From Massilia kyonggiensis (GTDB lineage: Bacteria > Pseudomonadota > Gammaproteobacteria > Burkholderiales > Burkholderiaceae_D): a stretch of 64,000 nt of DNA. Both the position numbers and the translations under genes were made by a program. How positions within the stretch are numbered: position 1 is the stretch's first letter; each line of letters starts with the position of its first letter. The stretch lies in the NCBI RefSeq assembly GCF_024756235.1, contig NZ_JANUGY010000001.1:434001-498000 (forward strand), given 5' to 3'. Shown one piece after another: positions 14,397 to 23,052 of this stretch. Under the pieces are notes generated by a model. It had not been told where the DNA came from. It did not search any database and was given only the letters and a program-made list of their open reading frames with translations.

Positions 14397-17300
14397 ATGT
14401 CCCGCTTCTTCATCGAGCGTCCCATCTTCGCCATCGTCATCGCGATATTGATCATGCTGGGCGGCGGCCTGGCGATCGGCACGCTGCCCGTCGAGCAGCT
14501 GCCGCCGATCGCGCCGCCGACCATCCAGGTGTCGGCATCGTATCCGGGCGCGTCCGCCACCACCGCGCAGGACACGGTCGTGCAGGTGATCGAGCAGCAG
14601 CTCTCCGGCATCGACCACCTGCTGTACATGTCGTCGAACAGCGACGACACGGGCACCGCCACCATCACGCTGAGCTTCGCGCCCGGCACCGATCCGGACA
14701 CGGCCCAGGTGCAGGTGCAGAACAAGGTGCAGCTGGCCGCCCCGCTGCTGCCCGCCGCCGTGCAGCAGGCCGGCGTGCGCGTGACGAAATCCAGCAGCGA
14801 CTTCCTGATGGTGATCGGTTTCGTGTCGACGGACCACGGCATGAACAAGTTCGACATCGCCAACTACGTCGCCTCGCACGTGCAGGATCCGCTGAGCCGC
14901 GTGCCCGGCGTCGGCAACCTGAACGTGTTCGGCACGCAGTACGCAATGCGGATCTGGCTCGATCCGTCGAAGCTCAACGCGTATGCGCTGGAGCCCGGCG
15001 ACGTGAGCAACGCGCTGCTGGCGCAGAACGTACAGGTCGCCGGCGGCCAGGTCGGCGGCAATCCGGCCGTGCCGCACCAGCAGATCGCGGCGACGATCAC
15101 GGAATCGTCGCTGCTGCGCACGCCCGCGGATTTCGGCAACGTGCTGCTCAAGGCGCTGCCGGACGGCGCGCGCGTGCGGCTGGCGGACGTCGCGCGCATC
15201 GAACTCGGTGCCGAGAACTTCAATGTCGACAACAAGTACGACGGCCTGCCCGCGGCCGGCATCGCCGTCCAGCTGGCCCCGGGCGGCAATGCGCTGCAGA
15301 CGGCGGACGCGATCCGCGCCCGCATCAAGGAGCTGAAACCCTACTTCCCGCACGGCCTGGAAGTCGTCTACCCGAACGACGTGACGCCGTTCGTGCGCAT
15401 CTCGGTCGAGGAAGTGGTCAAGACGCTGCTGGAAGGGATCGTCCTCGTCTTCCTCGTGATGTATCTGTTCCTGCAGAACCTGCGCGCCACCGTGATCCCC
15501 GCGATCACCGTGCCCGTGGTCCTGCTGGGCACCTTCGGCGTGATGGCGGCCCTGGGCTTCACCATCAACACGCTGTCGATGTTCGGCATGGTGCTCGCGA
15601 TCGGCCTGCTCGTCGACGATGCCATCGTCGTCGTCGAGAACGTCGAGCGCGTGATGCATGAAGAGGGCCTCGAGCCGCGCGCCGCCACGCGTAAAGCCAT
15701 GGGCCAGCTGGGCGGCGCGCTGATCGGCGTGGCCACCGTGCTGTGCGCCGTGTTCGTGCCCGTCGCGTTCTCCGGCGGCGCCGTCGGCGGCATCTACCGC
15801 CAGTTCTCGCTGACCATCGTCGCGTCGATGCTGCTGTCCGTGTTCGTCGCGCTGTCGCTCACGCCCGCGCTGTGCGCCGTGCTGCTGCGCTCCGCGAAGC
15901 ACGACGCCACGCCGCGCGGCGGCTTCTTCGTGTGGTTCAACCGCGGCTTCGACCGCAGCCGCGACGGCTATGTGAGCGGCGCGCGCGCCATCGCGGCCAG
16001 GCCGTGGCGCTGGCTCGCGGCATACGGCGCGGCAACGGCCGTCGTGGCCCTGCTGTTCGCCCGCCTACCGACGTCCTTCCTGCCGAACGAAGACCAGGGC
16101 TTCCTGTACGTGCAGGTGCAGACGCCGCCCGGCGCCACGCTGGAACGCACGGGCGCGGTGCTGGATGAAGTCTCCGCATGGCTGCTGAAGAACGAGTCCG
16201 CGATGGTCGATGCCGCGTTCACCGTCAACGGCAACAACAACGCGGGCCGCGGCCAGAGCCAGGGCCAGGTCTACGTGCACCTGAAGGACTGGAGCCAGCG
16301 CGGCAAGCCCGAGCTGACGGCGCAGGCGCTGGCCGCGCGCATCGGCAAGCATTTTGCTGGCTACAAGGACGCAACCGTGTTCGCGACCAGCCCGCCGCCG
16401 ATCCGCGGTCTCGGCAGCGCGGCCGGCTTCGACTTCGAACTGGAAGACCGCGCGGGCCTCGGCCACGCCGCGCTGGCCGCCGCGCGCGACAAGCTGCTCG
16501 ACCTCGCGCACCACGACCCGGTCCTCGCGTCGGTCCACTTCAACGGCCAGGCCGACAACCCCACGTTCAAGGTCGACATCGACCGCGAGAAGGCCGCAGC
16601 ACTGCAGGTGAACGCGGCCGACATCGACCAGACGTTCTCGATCGCCTGGGGCTCGCGCTACGTCGACAACTTCCTCGACGCGGACAACCGCATCAAGAAG
16701 GTCTACCTGCAGGCCGACGCACCGTTCCGCATGAATCCGCAGGACCTGGGCCAGCTGTACGTGCGCAATGCGGCCGGCGGCATGGTGCCGTTCTCCGCAT
16801 TCGCGACCACGCGCTGGACGTGGGGTCCCCCGCAGCTGCAACGCTACAACGGCGTGGAGGCGATGGAAATCCAGGGCCAGTCAGCGCCCGGGTACAGCTC
16901 GGGCCAGGCGATGGCCGAGATGGAGAAGCTGGCACATGAACTCCCGGCCGGCATCGGCTTCGAATGGACGGGCGCCTCGCTGCAGCAACAGCTGTCGGGC
17001 AACCAGGCGCCGCTGCTGTACGGCCTGTCGATCCTCGTCGTGTTCCTGAGCCTCGCCGCGCTGTACGAGAGCTGGTCGGTGCCGCTCGCCGTGATCCTCG
17101 TCGTGCCGATCGGCGTGCTGGGTGCGCTCGCGATGACGATGCTGGCGGGCCTGGAAAACGACGTCTACTTCCAGGTGGGCCTGCTGACGACGATGGGCCT
17201 GTCGGCCAAGAACGCGATCCTCGTCGTCGAATTCGCCCGCGAACGCCAGGCGGAAGGATCGACGCCGTTCCAGGCCGCGCTGGCGGCGGCGAAGATGCGC

Positions 17301-17549
17301 ATCCGGCCGATCGTCATGACGTCGATGGCGTTCGTGCTGGGCGTGCTGCCGCTGGCCCTCGCGCACGGCGCCGGCGCCGCGAGCGAGCGGGCGATCGGCA
17401 CGGGCGTGATCGGCGGCGTGCTCGCCGCGACGTTCTGCGCCACGTTCCTGATCCCGATGTTCTACGTCGTCGTCGCCACGCTGGGCCAGCGTTTTACGCG
17501 CGGCCGGCAGGCGGCGCCTGCTGCCGCACCCGCTCTCGGAGGACACTGA
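14397..17549 (+). CDS. RND multidrug efflux pump, HAE1 (AcrB/MexB) type
   Basis: The ATG at 14397 follows AAGGAG by 6 bases and starts the canonical MSRFFIERPIFA N-terminus. The 1050-residue protein has the twelve-helix RND topology with two large periplasmic loops. The proton-relay pair is visible as Asp-Asp in LLVDDAIVVVENVERVM, and the partner Lys in LSAKNAILVVEFA, both required for drug/proton antiport. Length and the MSRFFIERPIFA start place it in HAE1, the hydrophobic and amphiphilic drug class rather than heavy-metal HME pumps. It is translationally close to its neighbours (11 bases after the adaptor, 1 base before the outer-membrane gene). Specific substrates are not deducible. Confidence 0.95.
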   Translation: MSRFFIERPIFAIVIAILIMLGGGLAIGTLPVEQLPPIAPPTIQVSASYPGASATTAQDTVVQVIEQQLSGIDHLLYMSSNSDDTGTATITLSFAPGTDPDTAQVQVQNKVQLAAPLLPAAVQQAGVRVTKSSSDFLMVIGFVSTDHGMNKFDIANYVASHVQDPLSRVPGVGNLNVFGTQYAMRIWLDPSKLNAYALEPGDVSNALLAQNVQVAGGQVGGNPAVPHQQIAATITESSLLRTPADFGNVLLKALPDGARVRLADVARIELGAENFNVDNKYDGLPAAGIAVQLAPGGNALQTADAIRARIKELKPYFPHGLEVVYPNDVTPFVRISVEEVVKTLLEGIVLVFLVMYLFLQNLRATVIPAITVPVVLLGTFGVMAALGFTINTLSMFGMVLAIGLLVDDAIVVVENVERVMHEEGLEPRAATRKAMGQLGGALIGVATVLCAVFVPVAFSGGAVGGIYRQFSLTIVASMLLSVFVALSLTPALCAVLLRSAKHDATPRGGFFVWFNRGFDRSRDGYVSGARAIAARPWRWLAAYGAATAVVALLFARLPTSFLPNEDQGFLYVQVQTPPGATLERTGAVLDEVSAWLLKNESAMVDAAFTVNGNNNAGRGQSQGQVYVHLKDWSQRGKPELTAQALAARIGKHFAGYKDATVFATSPPPIRGLGSAAGFDFELEDRAGLGHAALAAARDKLLDLAHHDPVLASVHFNGQADNPTFKVDIDREKAAALQVNAADIDQTFSIAWGSRYVDNFLDADNRIKKVYLQADAPFRMNPQDLGQLYVRNAAGGMVPFSAFATTRWTWGPPQLQRYNGVEAMEIQGQSAPGYSSGQAMAEMEKLAHELPAGIGFEWTGASLQQQLSGNQAPLLYGLSILVVFLSLAALYESWSVPLAVILVVPIGVLGALAMTMLAGLENDVYFQVGLLTTMGLSAKNAILVVEFARERQAEGSTPFQAALAAAKMRIRPIVMTSMAFVLGVLPLALAHGAGAASERAIGTGVIGGVLAATFCATFLIPMFYVVVATLGQRFTRGRQAAPAAAPALGGH

Positions 17550-17550
17550 C

Positions 17551-18933
17551 ATGATCCGCCTCGCTCCCCTCGCTGCCGCCCTGCTGCTGTCCGGCTGCGC
17601 GCTGGCGCCCGCGTATCACCGGCCGGATGCGCCCATGGCGCCCACCTTCCCCGGCGGTCCGACGCAAGCCGACGGACAAGCCGCCGCCGACATCGGCTGG
17701 CGCGACTTCCTGCGCGACGCGCGCCTGCAACGCCTCGTCGGCCTGGCCCTCAGTGAGAACCGCGACCTGCGCGTGGCCATGCTGAACGTGGAAAAGGTGC
17801 GCGCGACCTATCGCGTGCAGCAGGCCGCCCTGCTGCCCCAGGTCGGCATCGGCGCAGCGAAAAACACGGGCAATCGCACCACCGAACCGCGTTTCACGAC
17901 GGGTTTTACTGCGTCATGGGAACCGGACTTCTTCGGCCGCCTGCACAACCTGTCCGATGCCGCGCTCCAGCAATACCTGGCGAGCACGGAAGCCAGCCGC
18001 GCAGCACGCATCCTGCTCGTGGGCGAAGTGGCCGACCAATACCTCACGCTGCGCGCGGCTGACGCGCAGCTGGACGTGACGCGCCAGGCGCTCGCGACGG
18101 CCCAGGCGTCGCTGCGCATCGTCGACCTGCAATACCGCGGCGGCATCGCGTCCGAACTGGACCTGCGCCAGTCGCGCACCGCCGTCGAACTGGCGCAGGC
18201 CAACGAACAGGCGGGATTGCGCACGCGGGCGCAGGCCGAAAACGCGCTCGTGCTGCTCGTGGGCGCACCGCTGCCGGCCGACCTGCCGCCGCCGGCACCG
18301 TTCGATGCGAACACGCTGCTGGCCGACGTGCCGGCCGGCCTGCCGTCCGCCCTGCTGGAACGCCGCCCCGACATCCTGCAGGCCGAGCACGTGCTGCGCG
18401 CGGAGACGGCTGACATCGGCGCCGCGCGCGCCGCCTTCTTCCCGGACATCAGCCTGACGGCGAGCGCGGGCGTCGCGAGCGGCAGCCTGGCGAACCTGTT
18501 CAGGAGCGGCGGCGTGTGGACCTTCGTCCCGAGCCTGCTGGCCCCGATCTTCGACGGCGGCGCCAACCGCGCCAACCTGGATGCGGCGACGGTCCAGCGC
18601 GACATCGGCGTGGCCCAGTACCAGAAGGCGATCCAGACGGCGTTCCGCGAAGTGGCGGACGGCCTCGCGGCGCGCGGCACCTATGCGGGCCAGCTGGCGG
18701 CGCTGCAGGGCGACGTCGCCGACCAGCAGCGCCGGCTGGACCTGGCGCAGAAGCGCTATGCGGACGGCATCGACGACTATCTGTCCGTGCTGTCGGCCCA
18801 GACGGACCTGTACAACGCGCGCTCGACCCTCGTCGCGGCGCAGCTGGGGCAACTGACCAGTCTCGTCGACCTGTACCGCGCGCTGGGCGGCGGCTGGACC
18901 GACCACACGATAGTTCCCAACGGCCCCGTTTGA
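17551..18933 (+). CDS. Outer-membrane efflux lipoprotein (OprM/NodT family)
   Basis: This 460-residue outer-membrane factor completes the tripartite pump. Signal peptide and lipobox LLLSGC give an acylated Cys at about residue 16. It is followed by APAYHRPDAP, the typical start of OprM-type lipoproteins. Two repeated OEP halves are visible, each with long Ala/Gln-rich helices; the conserved IGAARAAFFPDISLTASAG and LAQKRYADGIDDYLSVLSAQ segments lie in the second half. It begins 1 base after the pump stop. It ends with a short tail without further signal. Confidence 0.93.
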   Translation: MIRLAPLAAALLLSGCALAPAYHRPDAPMAPTFPGGPTQADGQAAADIGWRDFLRDARLQRLVGLALSENRDLRVAMLNVEKVRATYRVQQAALLPQVGIGAAKNTGNRTTEPRFTTGFTASWEPDFFGRLHNLSDAALQQYLASTEASRAARILLVGEVADQYLTLRAADAQLDVTRQALATAQASLRIVDLQYRGGIASELDLRQSRTAVELAQANEQAGLRTRAQAENALVLLVGAPLPADLPPPAPFDANTLLADVPAGLPSALLERRPDILQAEHVLRAETADIGAARAAFFPDISLTASAGVASGSLANLFRSGGVWTFVPSLLAPIFDGGANRANLDAATVQRDIGVAQYQKAIQTAFREVADGLAARGTYAGQLAALQGDVADQQRRLDLAQKRYADGIDDYLSVLSAQTDLYNARSTLVAAQLGQLTSLVDLYRALGGGWTDHTIVPNGPV

Positions 18934-18967
18934 TGCGAGCATGCATCCGACGGATACGAGGACTGAC

Positions 18968-19645
18968 ATGAAACTGCTGATCGTCGAAGACAATGAACGG
19001 GTGTCGCAATTCCTCCAGAAGGGTCTGGCGGAGGCGGGCCACACGGTGGACCATGCGGCCAATGGCCGCGACGGCATCTTCCTGGCCGCCACCGGCCCGT
19101 ACGACGCCATCGTCATGGACCGCATGCTGCCCGGCGGCATAGACGGCATCGCCATCATCGAGACGCTGCGCCGCACGGGCAACAAGACGCCGATCCTGAT
19201 CCTGAGTGCGCTCGGCGAAGTGGACGACCGCATCCAGGGCCTGAAGGCCGGCGGCGACGACTACCTGGTCAAACCGTTCGCGTTCGGCGAACTGCTCGCG
19301 CGCCTGGACGCGCTCGTGCGCCGCGCGCAGGAAACGCGGCCGGAAACGACGCTCGTCGTGGACGACCTCGCGATGGATCTTCTCACGCACAAGGTGACGC
19401 GCGGCGGCAGGACGATCGCGCTGCAGCCGCGCGAATTCAAGCTGCTGGAATACCTGATGCGCCACGCGAACCAGGTCGTCACGCGCACCATGCTGCTCGA
19501 GAACGTGTGGGACTACAACTTCGACCCGCAAACGAACGTGGTCGACGTCCACGTCAGCAAGCTGCGCCAGAAGATCGACACGGGCGGCAAGCAGTTGCTG
19601 CGCACCGTGCGCAACGCGGGCTACCGGCTGACGGCCGATGAATAA
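18968..19645 (+). CDS. OmpR/PhoB-family response regulator
   Basis: The ATG at 18968 (MKLLIVEDN) is preferred to one 27 bases upstream because the receiver domain begins there and GAGGA precedes it. The 225-residue protein has a receiver domain with the acidic pair ED (residues 7-8), the phosphoacceptor Asp in IVMDRMLPG (about 51) and the Lys in LVKPF. A winged-helix DNA-binding domain follows (LQPREFKLLEYLMRH ... NVVDVHVSKLRQKID ... VRNAGYRL). It starts 34 bases after the efflux operon and overlaps the kinase gene by 8 bases. I infer that it controls the pump, as in related heavy-metal or drug efflux systems. Confidence 0.92.
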   Translation: MKLLIVEDNERVSQFLQKGLAEAGHTVDHAANGRDGIFLAATGPYDAIVMDRMLPGGIDGIAIIETLRRTGNKTPILILSALGEVDDRIQGLKAGGDDYLVKPFAFGELLARLDALVRRAQETRPETTLVVDDLAMDLLTHKVTRGGRTIALQPREFKLLEYLMRHANQVVTRTMLLENVWDYNFDPQTNVVDVHVSKLRQKIDTGGKQLLRTVRNAGYRLTADE

Positions 19646-20999
19646 GCTGTTCCGCCTGTCCGCCGCGAACCTGGCGCTCGCATTCGTCGGCGCCAGCGTG
19701 GCGGCGCTCGCGCTGTTCGCGGCCGCGCTGTGGTACGCGTGGTCGCACACGATCGGCAGCGGACGCGAAGCCGTGCTGGCCAGCGACGCCGACCGCATGG
19801 CCGCGATCTACCAGCGCGACGGCATGGACGTGCTGCGCCACGCGATCGACCTCGACGTGGGCCGGCGCTACGGCGAACGCCTGCACGTCCTCGTGCTGCT
19901 CACCGACGACGCCCGCCATCCGGTCGCCGGCAACCTGCCCGCCTGGCCCGACGGCGCGGCGGATGAAAACGGCGTGCAGCACGTCGACATCGACATCGAC
20001 GGCCGGCCGGTGAGTACCGTCCTCGTCGTCCGCCGGCTGGGCGGCGGCTACCGGCTGCTGGTCGGCCGCGACGTGCAGCGTTTCGAAACGCTGGAAGACA
20101 CCTTCCTGTACGGCCTGCTGGGCGCGGCCGCGCTGCTGTCCGTCGTCGGCGTCGGCGGCGGTTTCCTCATGCGCCGCGGCCTGCTGGCGCAGGTCCAGTC
20201 GATCAACCAGGCGACCCACGAAATCGTGCAGGGGAATCTGTCGCACCGCCTGCCCGCGCGCGTGGGCGCGGACGAACTCGATGCGCTGGTCGATACCGTG
20301 AACCGCATGCTGGACCAGATCGAGAACCTCGTGGAGGGTGTGCGCAACGTGTCGAACTCGATCGCCCACGACCTGCGCACGCCGCTGTCCGAACTGCGCT
20401 CGCGCCTGGAAGAACTGGCCGTGACGCGCCCTGCGCCGGACCGGACGTGGGCCGAGATCGACGGTGCCATCGCGGACGTCGACCGCGTGATCGGCATCTT
20501 CAACGCACTGCTGCGGATGGCGGAACTGGACACGGGCGTGCGCCGCGCCGGTTTCGTCGACGTGGATGCCGCGCACGTCGCCATCGAGGCCGCGGAATTC
20601 TATCAACCGGTGGCGGAGCTGCGAGGGATGACGCTGTGCTGCGAGGCGTACGGGCCGCTGCCGGTGCGGGGCGATCCGCTGCTGCTGGCGCAGGCGCTCG
20701 GGAACCTGATCGACAACGCGATCAAGTACGGGCCGGAGCATGGTGCCATCCACGTGGGTGCGATGCGGGCGCGGAACGGCAGCATCGAGTTGTCCGTGGC
20801 CGACACGGGGCGCGGCATTCCGGACGAGGAAAAGCCGCGCGTGTCGGAGCGGTTTTATCGCGGAGATGCGAGCCGCGGGACGCCGGGCGTGGGGCTCGGG
20901 TTGAGCCTCGTGGCGTCGGTGGCGAAGCTGCATGGCGGCCGGCTGGCATTGGCCGACAACGAGCCGGGGTTGAAGGCGACGATCGTATTGCCGGGGTGA
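19638..20999 (+). CDS. Sensor histidine kinase of the efflux operon
   Basis: This 453-residue inner-membrane kinase overlaps the regulator gene by 8 bases. It has an N-terminal helix (about 10-33), a periplasmic domain of about 120 residues, a second membrane helix (about 155-175), a HAMP segment (QATHEIVQGNLSHRLP), the H-box SIAHDLRTPLSELR, the N-box LGNLIDNAIKYGP and the G1/G2 boxes DTGRGIP and GVGLGLSLV. All catalytic elements appear intact. The signal sensed in the periplasm is unknown; adjacency to a drug exporter suggests an envelope or toxic-compound signal. Confidence 0.92.
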   Translation: MNKLFRLSAANLALAFVGASVAALALFAAALWYAWSHTIGSGREAVLASDADRMAAIYQRDGMDVLRHAIDLDVGRRYGERLHVLVLLTDDARHPVAGNLPAWPDGAADENGVQHVDIDIDGRPVSTVLVVRRLGGGYRLLVGRDVQRFETLEDTFLYGLLGAAALLSVVGVGGGFLMRRGLLAQVQSINQATHEIVQGNLSHRLPARVGADELDALVDTVNRMLDQIENLVEGVRNVSNSIAHDLRTPLSELRSRLEELAVTRPAPDRTWAEIDGAIADVDRVIGIFNALLRMAELDTGVRRAGFVDVDAAHVAIEAAEFYQPVAELRGMTLCCEAYGPLPVRGDPLLLAQALGNLIDNAIKYGPEHGAIHVGAMRARNGSIELSVADTGRGIPDEEKPRVSERFYRGDASRGTPGVGLGLSLVASVAKLHGGRLALADNEPGLKATIVLPG

Positions 21000-21006
21000 G
21001 ACGGTC

Positions 21007-22704
21007 CTACCGGTGGCTGTTCATCCACGACCGGAAACCGGACGCCATCGGCTGTTCCCCACGCATCGCAGCCAGCAGTTCGTCCCGCGGCACGCCCTTT
21101 TCCAGCCTGGCGAGCCAGGTCGTTGCCCATGCGGCGCTCCCGGGATCCCGCGTGTTGCGCGCCAGCGTATTGAACACCTGGTAAGCACCGGCGGCATCGC
21201 CCATCCATGCATGGGCCAGCGCGGCCGCACGCGCGAACGCGGTGACGTCGTGTCCGTGGCGCCAGGCGTCGATTGCCCTGGTCATGTCTTTTTCGGTCAC
21301 CTCCATGCCCATGAGCCCGACACGGAACAGCGCATACGATACGTCGGATGCTTCGGGCGCCAGCAAGGCGGCCTGCGCCAGGCTGGCGCGGGCAGCTTCC
21401 AGCCGATTCTGCCTGTCGGGGCCAGCCTGTTCCGCCAGCTTCGCGTGCGCGAGGCCCAGCAGATAATGCGGCTCGGGATTGTACGGATCGTTCCCGACGG
21501 CGCGCGTCAGGTAGGCGATGGCATCGAGCGGATTGCCCCACTCGACCTGGGCACGGCTCAGCGACATCTGGGCGAAATCGACGGCGGGAGCCTGCGCCGC
21601 CTTCTGCTGCAAACGCGCCAGCATTGACTTGCCGTCGGCGGGTGCGGGGCACGTCTTCAACGCGGCGTTGTCGAGCACGAATTCGCCTTCGATGCGGCTC
21701 AGGCGGGTGAATTCGATATGGGCCCGGGGCAGGTCGGGCACCTCGACCTGCAGGATTTTCATGGACGCCTGGCGGTAACGCCACATTGCCGCGTCGAGCT
21801 CTTGTCCCGACAGGCCGAAAATGTCGGCAAACGCGTCGGCGGAATCGGCGCCCTCGTTGACGCGTTCGAGATACGTCCCCATCTTGTTGCGGTTCTCCTC
21901 GGACGACAGCATGTAGTGCACGAGGTTGAACGAGCGTCCGAGGAATTCCCATTGCCGGTAATACGAGGGCGTCCCGACCGCGTACGCGCCGGACGGTGCG
22001 CGGTCGTGCAGGACGTCGTCGAACCGCAGGCGCCAGGTTCCGCCCTCGTCGATCTGCTGCAGCAGGTTGTAGGATGTGCCTCCATCGCGGCCGACGAGCA
22101 TCTGGTTATCGGTAAAGCGCAGGCCACCGAAGTACGCGTCGAAGCCGGCAAAGAACCACCTGGGCGCGCGGATGCGCGTATGACGGTTCACGAAATTATC
22201 GGTGTACAACCAGAAATTCGTCATCAGCGTGTAGTCGTCTTCCGGACGGAGCAGCGACCCATTGTCAAGCTTCCAGCTCTTTGCCTTGCTGAACGTGAAC
22301 GCGAGCGTGCCGGCGGCACAACTGCTGGTCAGGGCGACGGCAGAGCTGTCGATCGGGCCTAGTTCCGGCGGCAAGTCCGGCTGGCCCTGGAAGTACAGCG
22401 TGAACTTGGGCAACGCCTCCCTCTCGTCCAGGAACGGCTTCAGGTACAGGCGCAACACCGCATCCAGCCGCTCCAGATTGTTGACCAGCTCGATGACGTC
22501 GTCGGGATCGTCGTTCGAATACACGATCAGGTGCTGGCTCTCGATCCGGAACCATGCCGACGGATCGCGCACACCTTTGACGACGACGGTGGACGCGTCG
22601 TGCTTGCCCTTGACGACCACCTTCGGCGGCTCGCTCCCGAACGCGTACGCAGGGAGGAGTGCAATCGTCATGAGCAGGGAAACGGCGAATTTGTAGTTGG
22701 CCAT
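21007..22704 (-). CDS. Exported metalloprotease-like protein lacking HExxH, with helical repeats
   Basis: This 565-residue exported protein (signal peptide 1-23) has an N-terminal domain resembling DUF1570/peptidase-MA-like gluzincins: FRIESQHLIVYSNDDP, a central helix, then APRWFFAGFDAYFGGL. The last segment is the counterpart of the WFSEGLAEYF downstream motif of those proteins. Where HExxH would stand, the sequence reads MTNFWLYTDNFVNRH, so zinc binding is not supported. The C-terminal half (about 360-560) is built of TPR-like helical pairs (LTRAVGNDPYNPEPHYLLGLAHAKLAEQ). It is convergent with the efflux-sensor kinase and divergent from lyase 2. A binding or scaffold role is possible; no known family name is certain. 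Confidence 0.7.
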   Translation of the reverse strand: MANYKFAVSLLMTIALLPAYAFGSEPPKVVVKGKHDASTVVVKGVRDPSAWFRIESQHLIVYSNDDPDDVIELVNNLERLDAVLRLYLKPFLDEREALPKFTLYFQGQPDLPPELGPIDSSAVALTSSCAAGTLAFTFSKAKSWKLDNGSLLRPEDDYTLMTNFWLYTDNFVNRHTRIRAPRWFFAGFDAYFGGLRFTDNQMLVGRDGGTSYNLLQQIDEGGTWRLRFDDVLHDRAPSGAYAVGTPSYYRQWEFLGRSFNLVHYMLSSEENRNKMGTYLERVNEGADSADAFADIFGLSGQELDAAMWRYRQASMKILQVEVPDLPRAHIEFTRLSRIEGEFVLDNAALKTCPAPADGKSMLARLQQKAAQAPAVDFAQMSLSRAQVEWGNPLDAIAYLTRAVGNDPYNPEPHYLLGLAHAKLAEQAGPDRQNRLEAARASLAQAALLAPEASDVSYALFRVGLMGMEVTEKDMTRAIDAWRHGHDVTAFARAAALAHAWMGDAAGAYQVFNTLARNTRDPGSAAWATTWLARLEKGVPRDELLAAMRGEQPMASGFRSWMNSHR

Positions 22705-22814
22705 GCGCGTCTTTCTTGTTTTTTGGGACGGACAGCAACTGCCAACATAGCAGATGGACAGCCGTCAGAAATGCGTACATTTTCACGACTGTAAGATGAA
22801 CTGCACGCCATCCG
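22705..22814. other. Spacer upstream of the metalloprotease-like gene
   Basis: No gene is seen. It should hold the minus-strand promoter for the 21007-22704 gene; I see no convincing -35/-10 pair. Confidence 0.4.
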
Positions 22815-22894
22815 GCATTAATGTTAAATTAATGCAACATTCATCTTCATACATACGTAAACCTATTGCCGTACGGCAATATGACTGCCATAAT
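22815..22894 (+). promoter_or_regulatory. Promoter region of lyase 2 with two palindromes
   Basis: A sigma-70-like pair TTGCCG (22866-22871), N17, CATAAT (22889-22894) is present. The -35 hexamer lies inside the perfect 16-base palindrome ATTGCCGTACGGCAAT (22865-22880). A second inverted repeat GCATTAA / TTAATGC with a 7-base spacer sits at 22815-22835. A repressor on the first palindrome would block the promoter. Transcription would start near 22901 and include the downstream structured leader. Palindromes are seen; regulation is inference. Confidence 0.5.
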
Positions 22895-22921
22895 TTAATA
22901 GTTTGACGCTCGAACGAAATA

Positions 22922-23052
22922 CCTCGCCTCGCGGCGAGGCTGCGGGCAAGGCGACGGGGACGCCCGGTATGCCCTTGAACGTGACATTGTCGGGGCGCGT
23001 TGTCGTGATCACGGCGGCGCGCCGTTTAGATGTTCATTAATGAAGGCTACCG
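22922..23052 (+). promoter_or_regulatory. Structured leader of polysaccharide lyase 2 (copy 2 of the duplicated element)
   Basis: It begins with a 7-bp hairpin (CCTCGCC / GGCGAGG, 4-base loop, 22922-22939), matching in place the hairpin of copy 1 but with exchanged base pairs. The 44-base core at 22943-22986 differs from copy 1 at one position, and here the change extends the outer stem to GGGCA/TGCCC. The region after the core is much less conserved until GATGTTCA and the start codon. This pattern suggests selection on RNA shape plus a fixed sequence. Confidence 0.6.
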
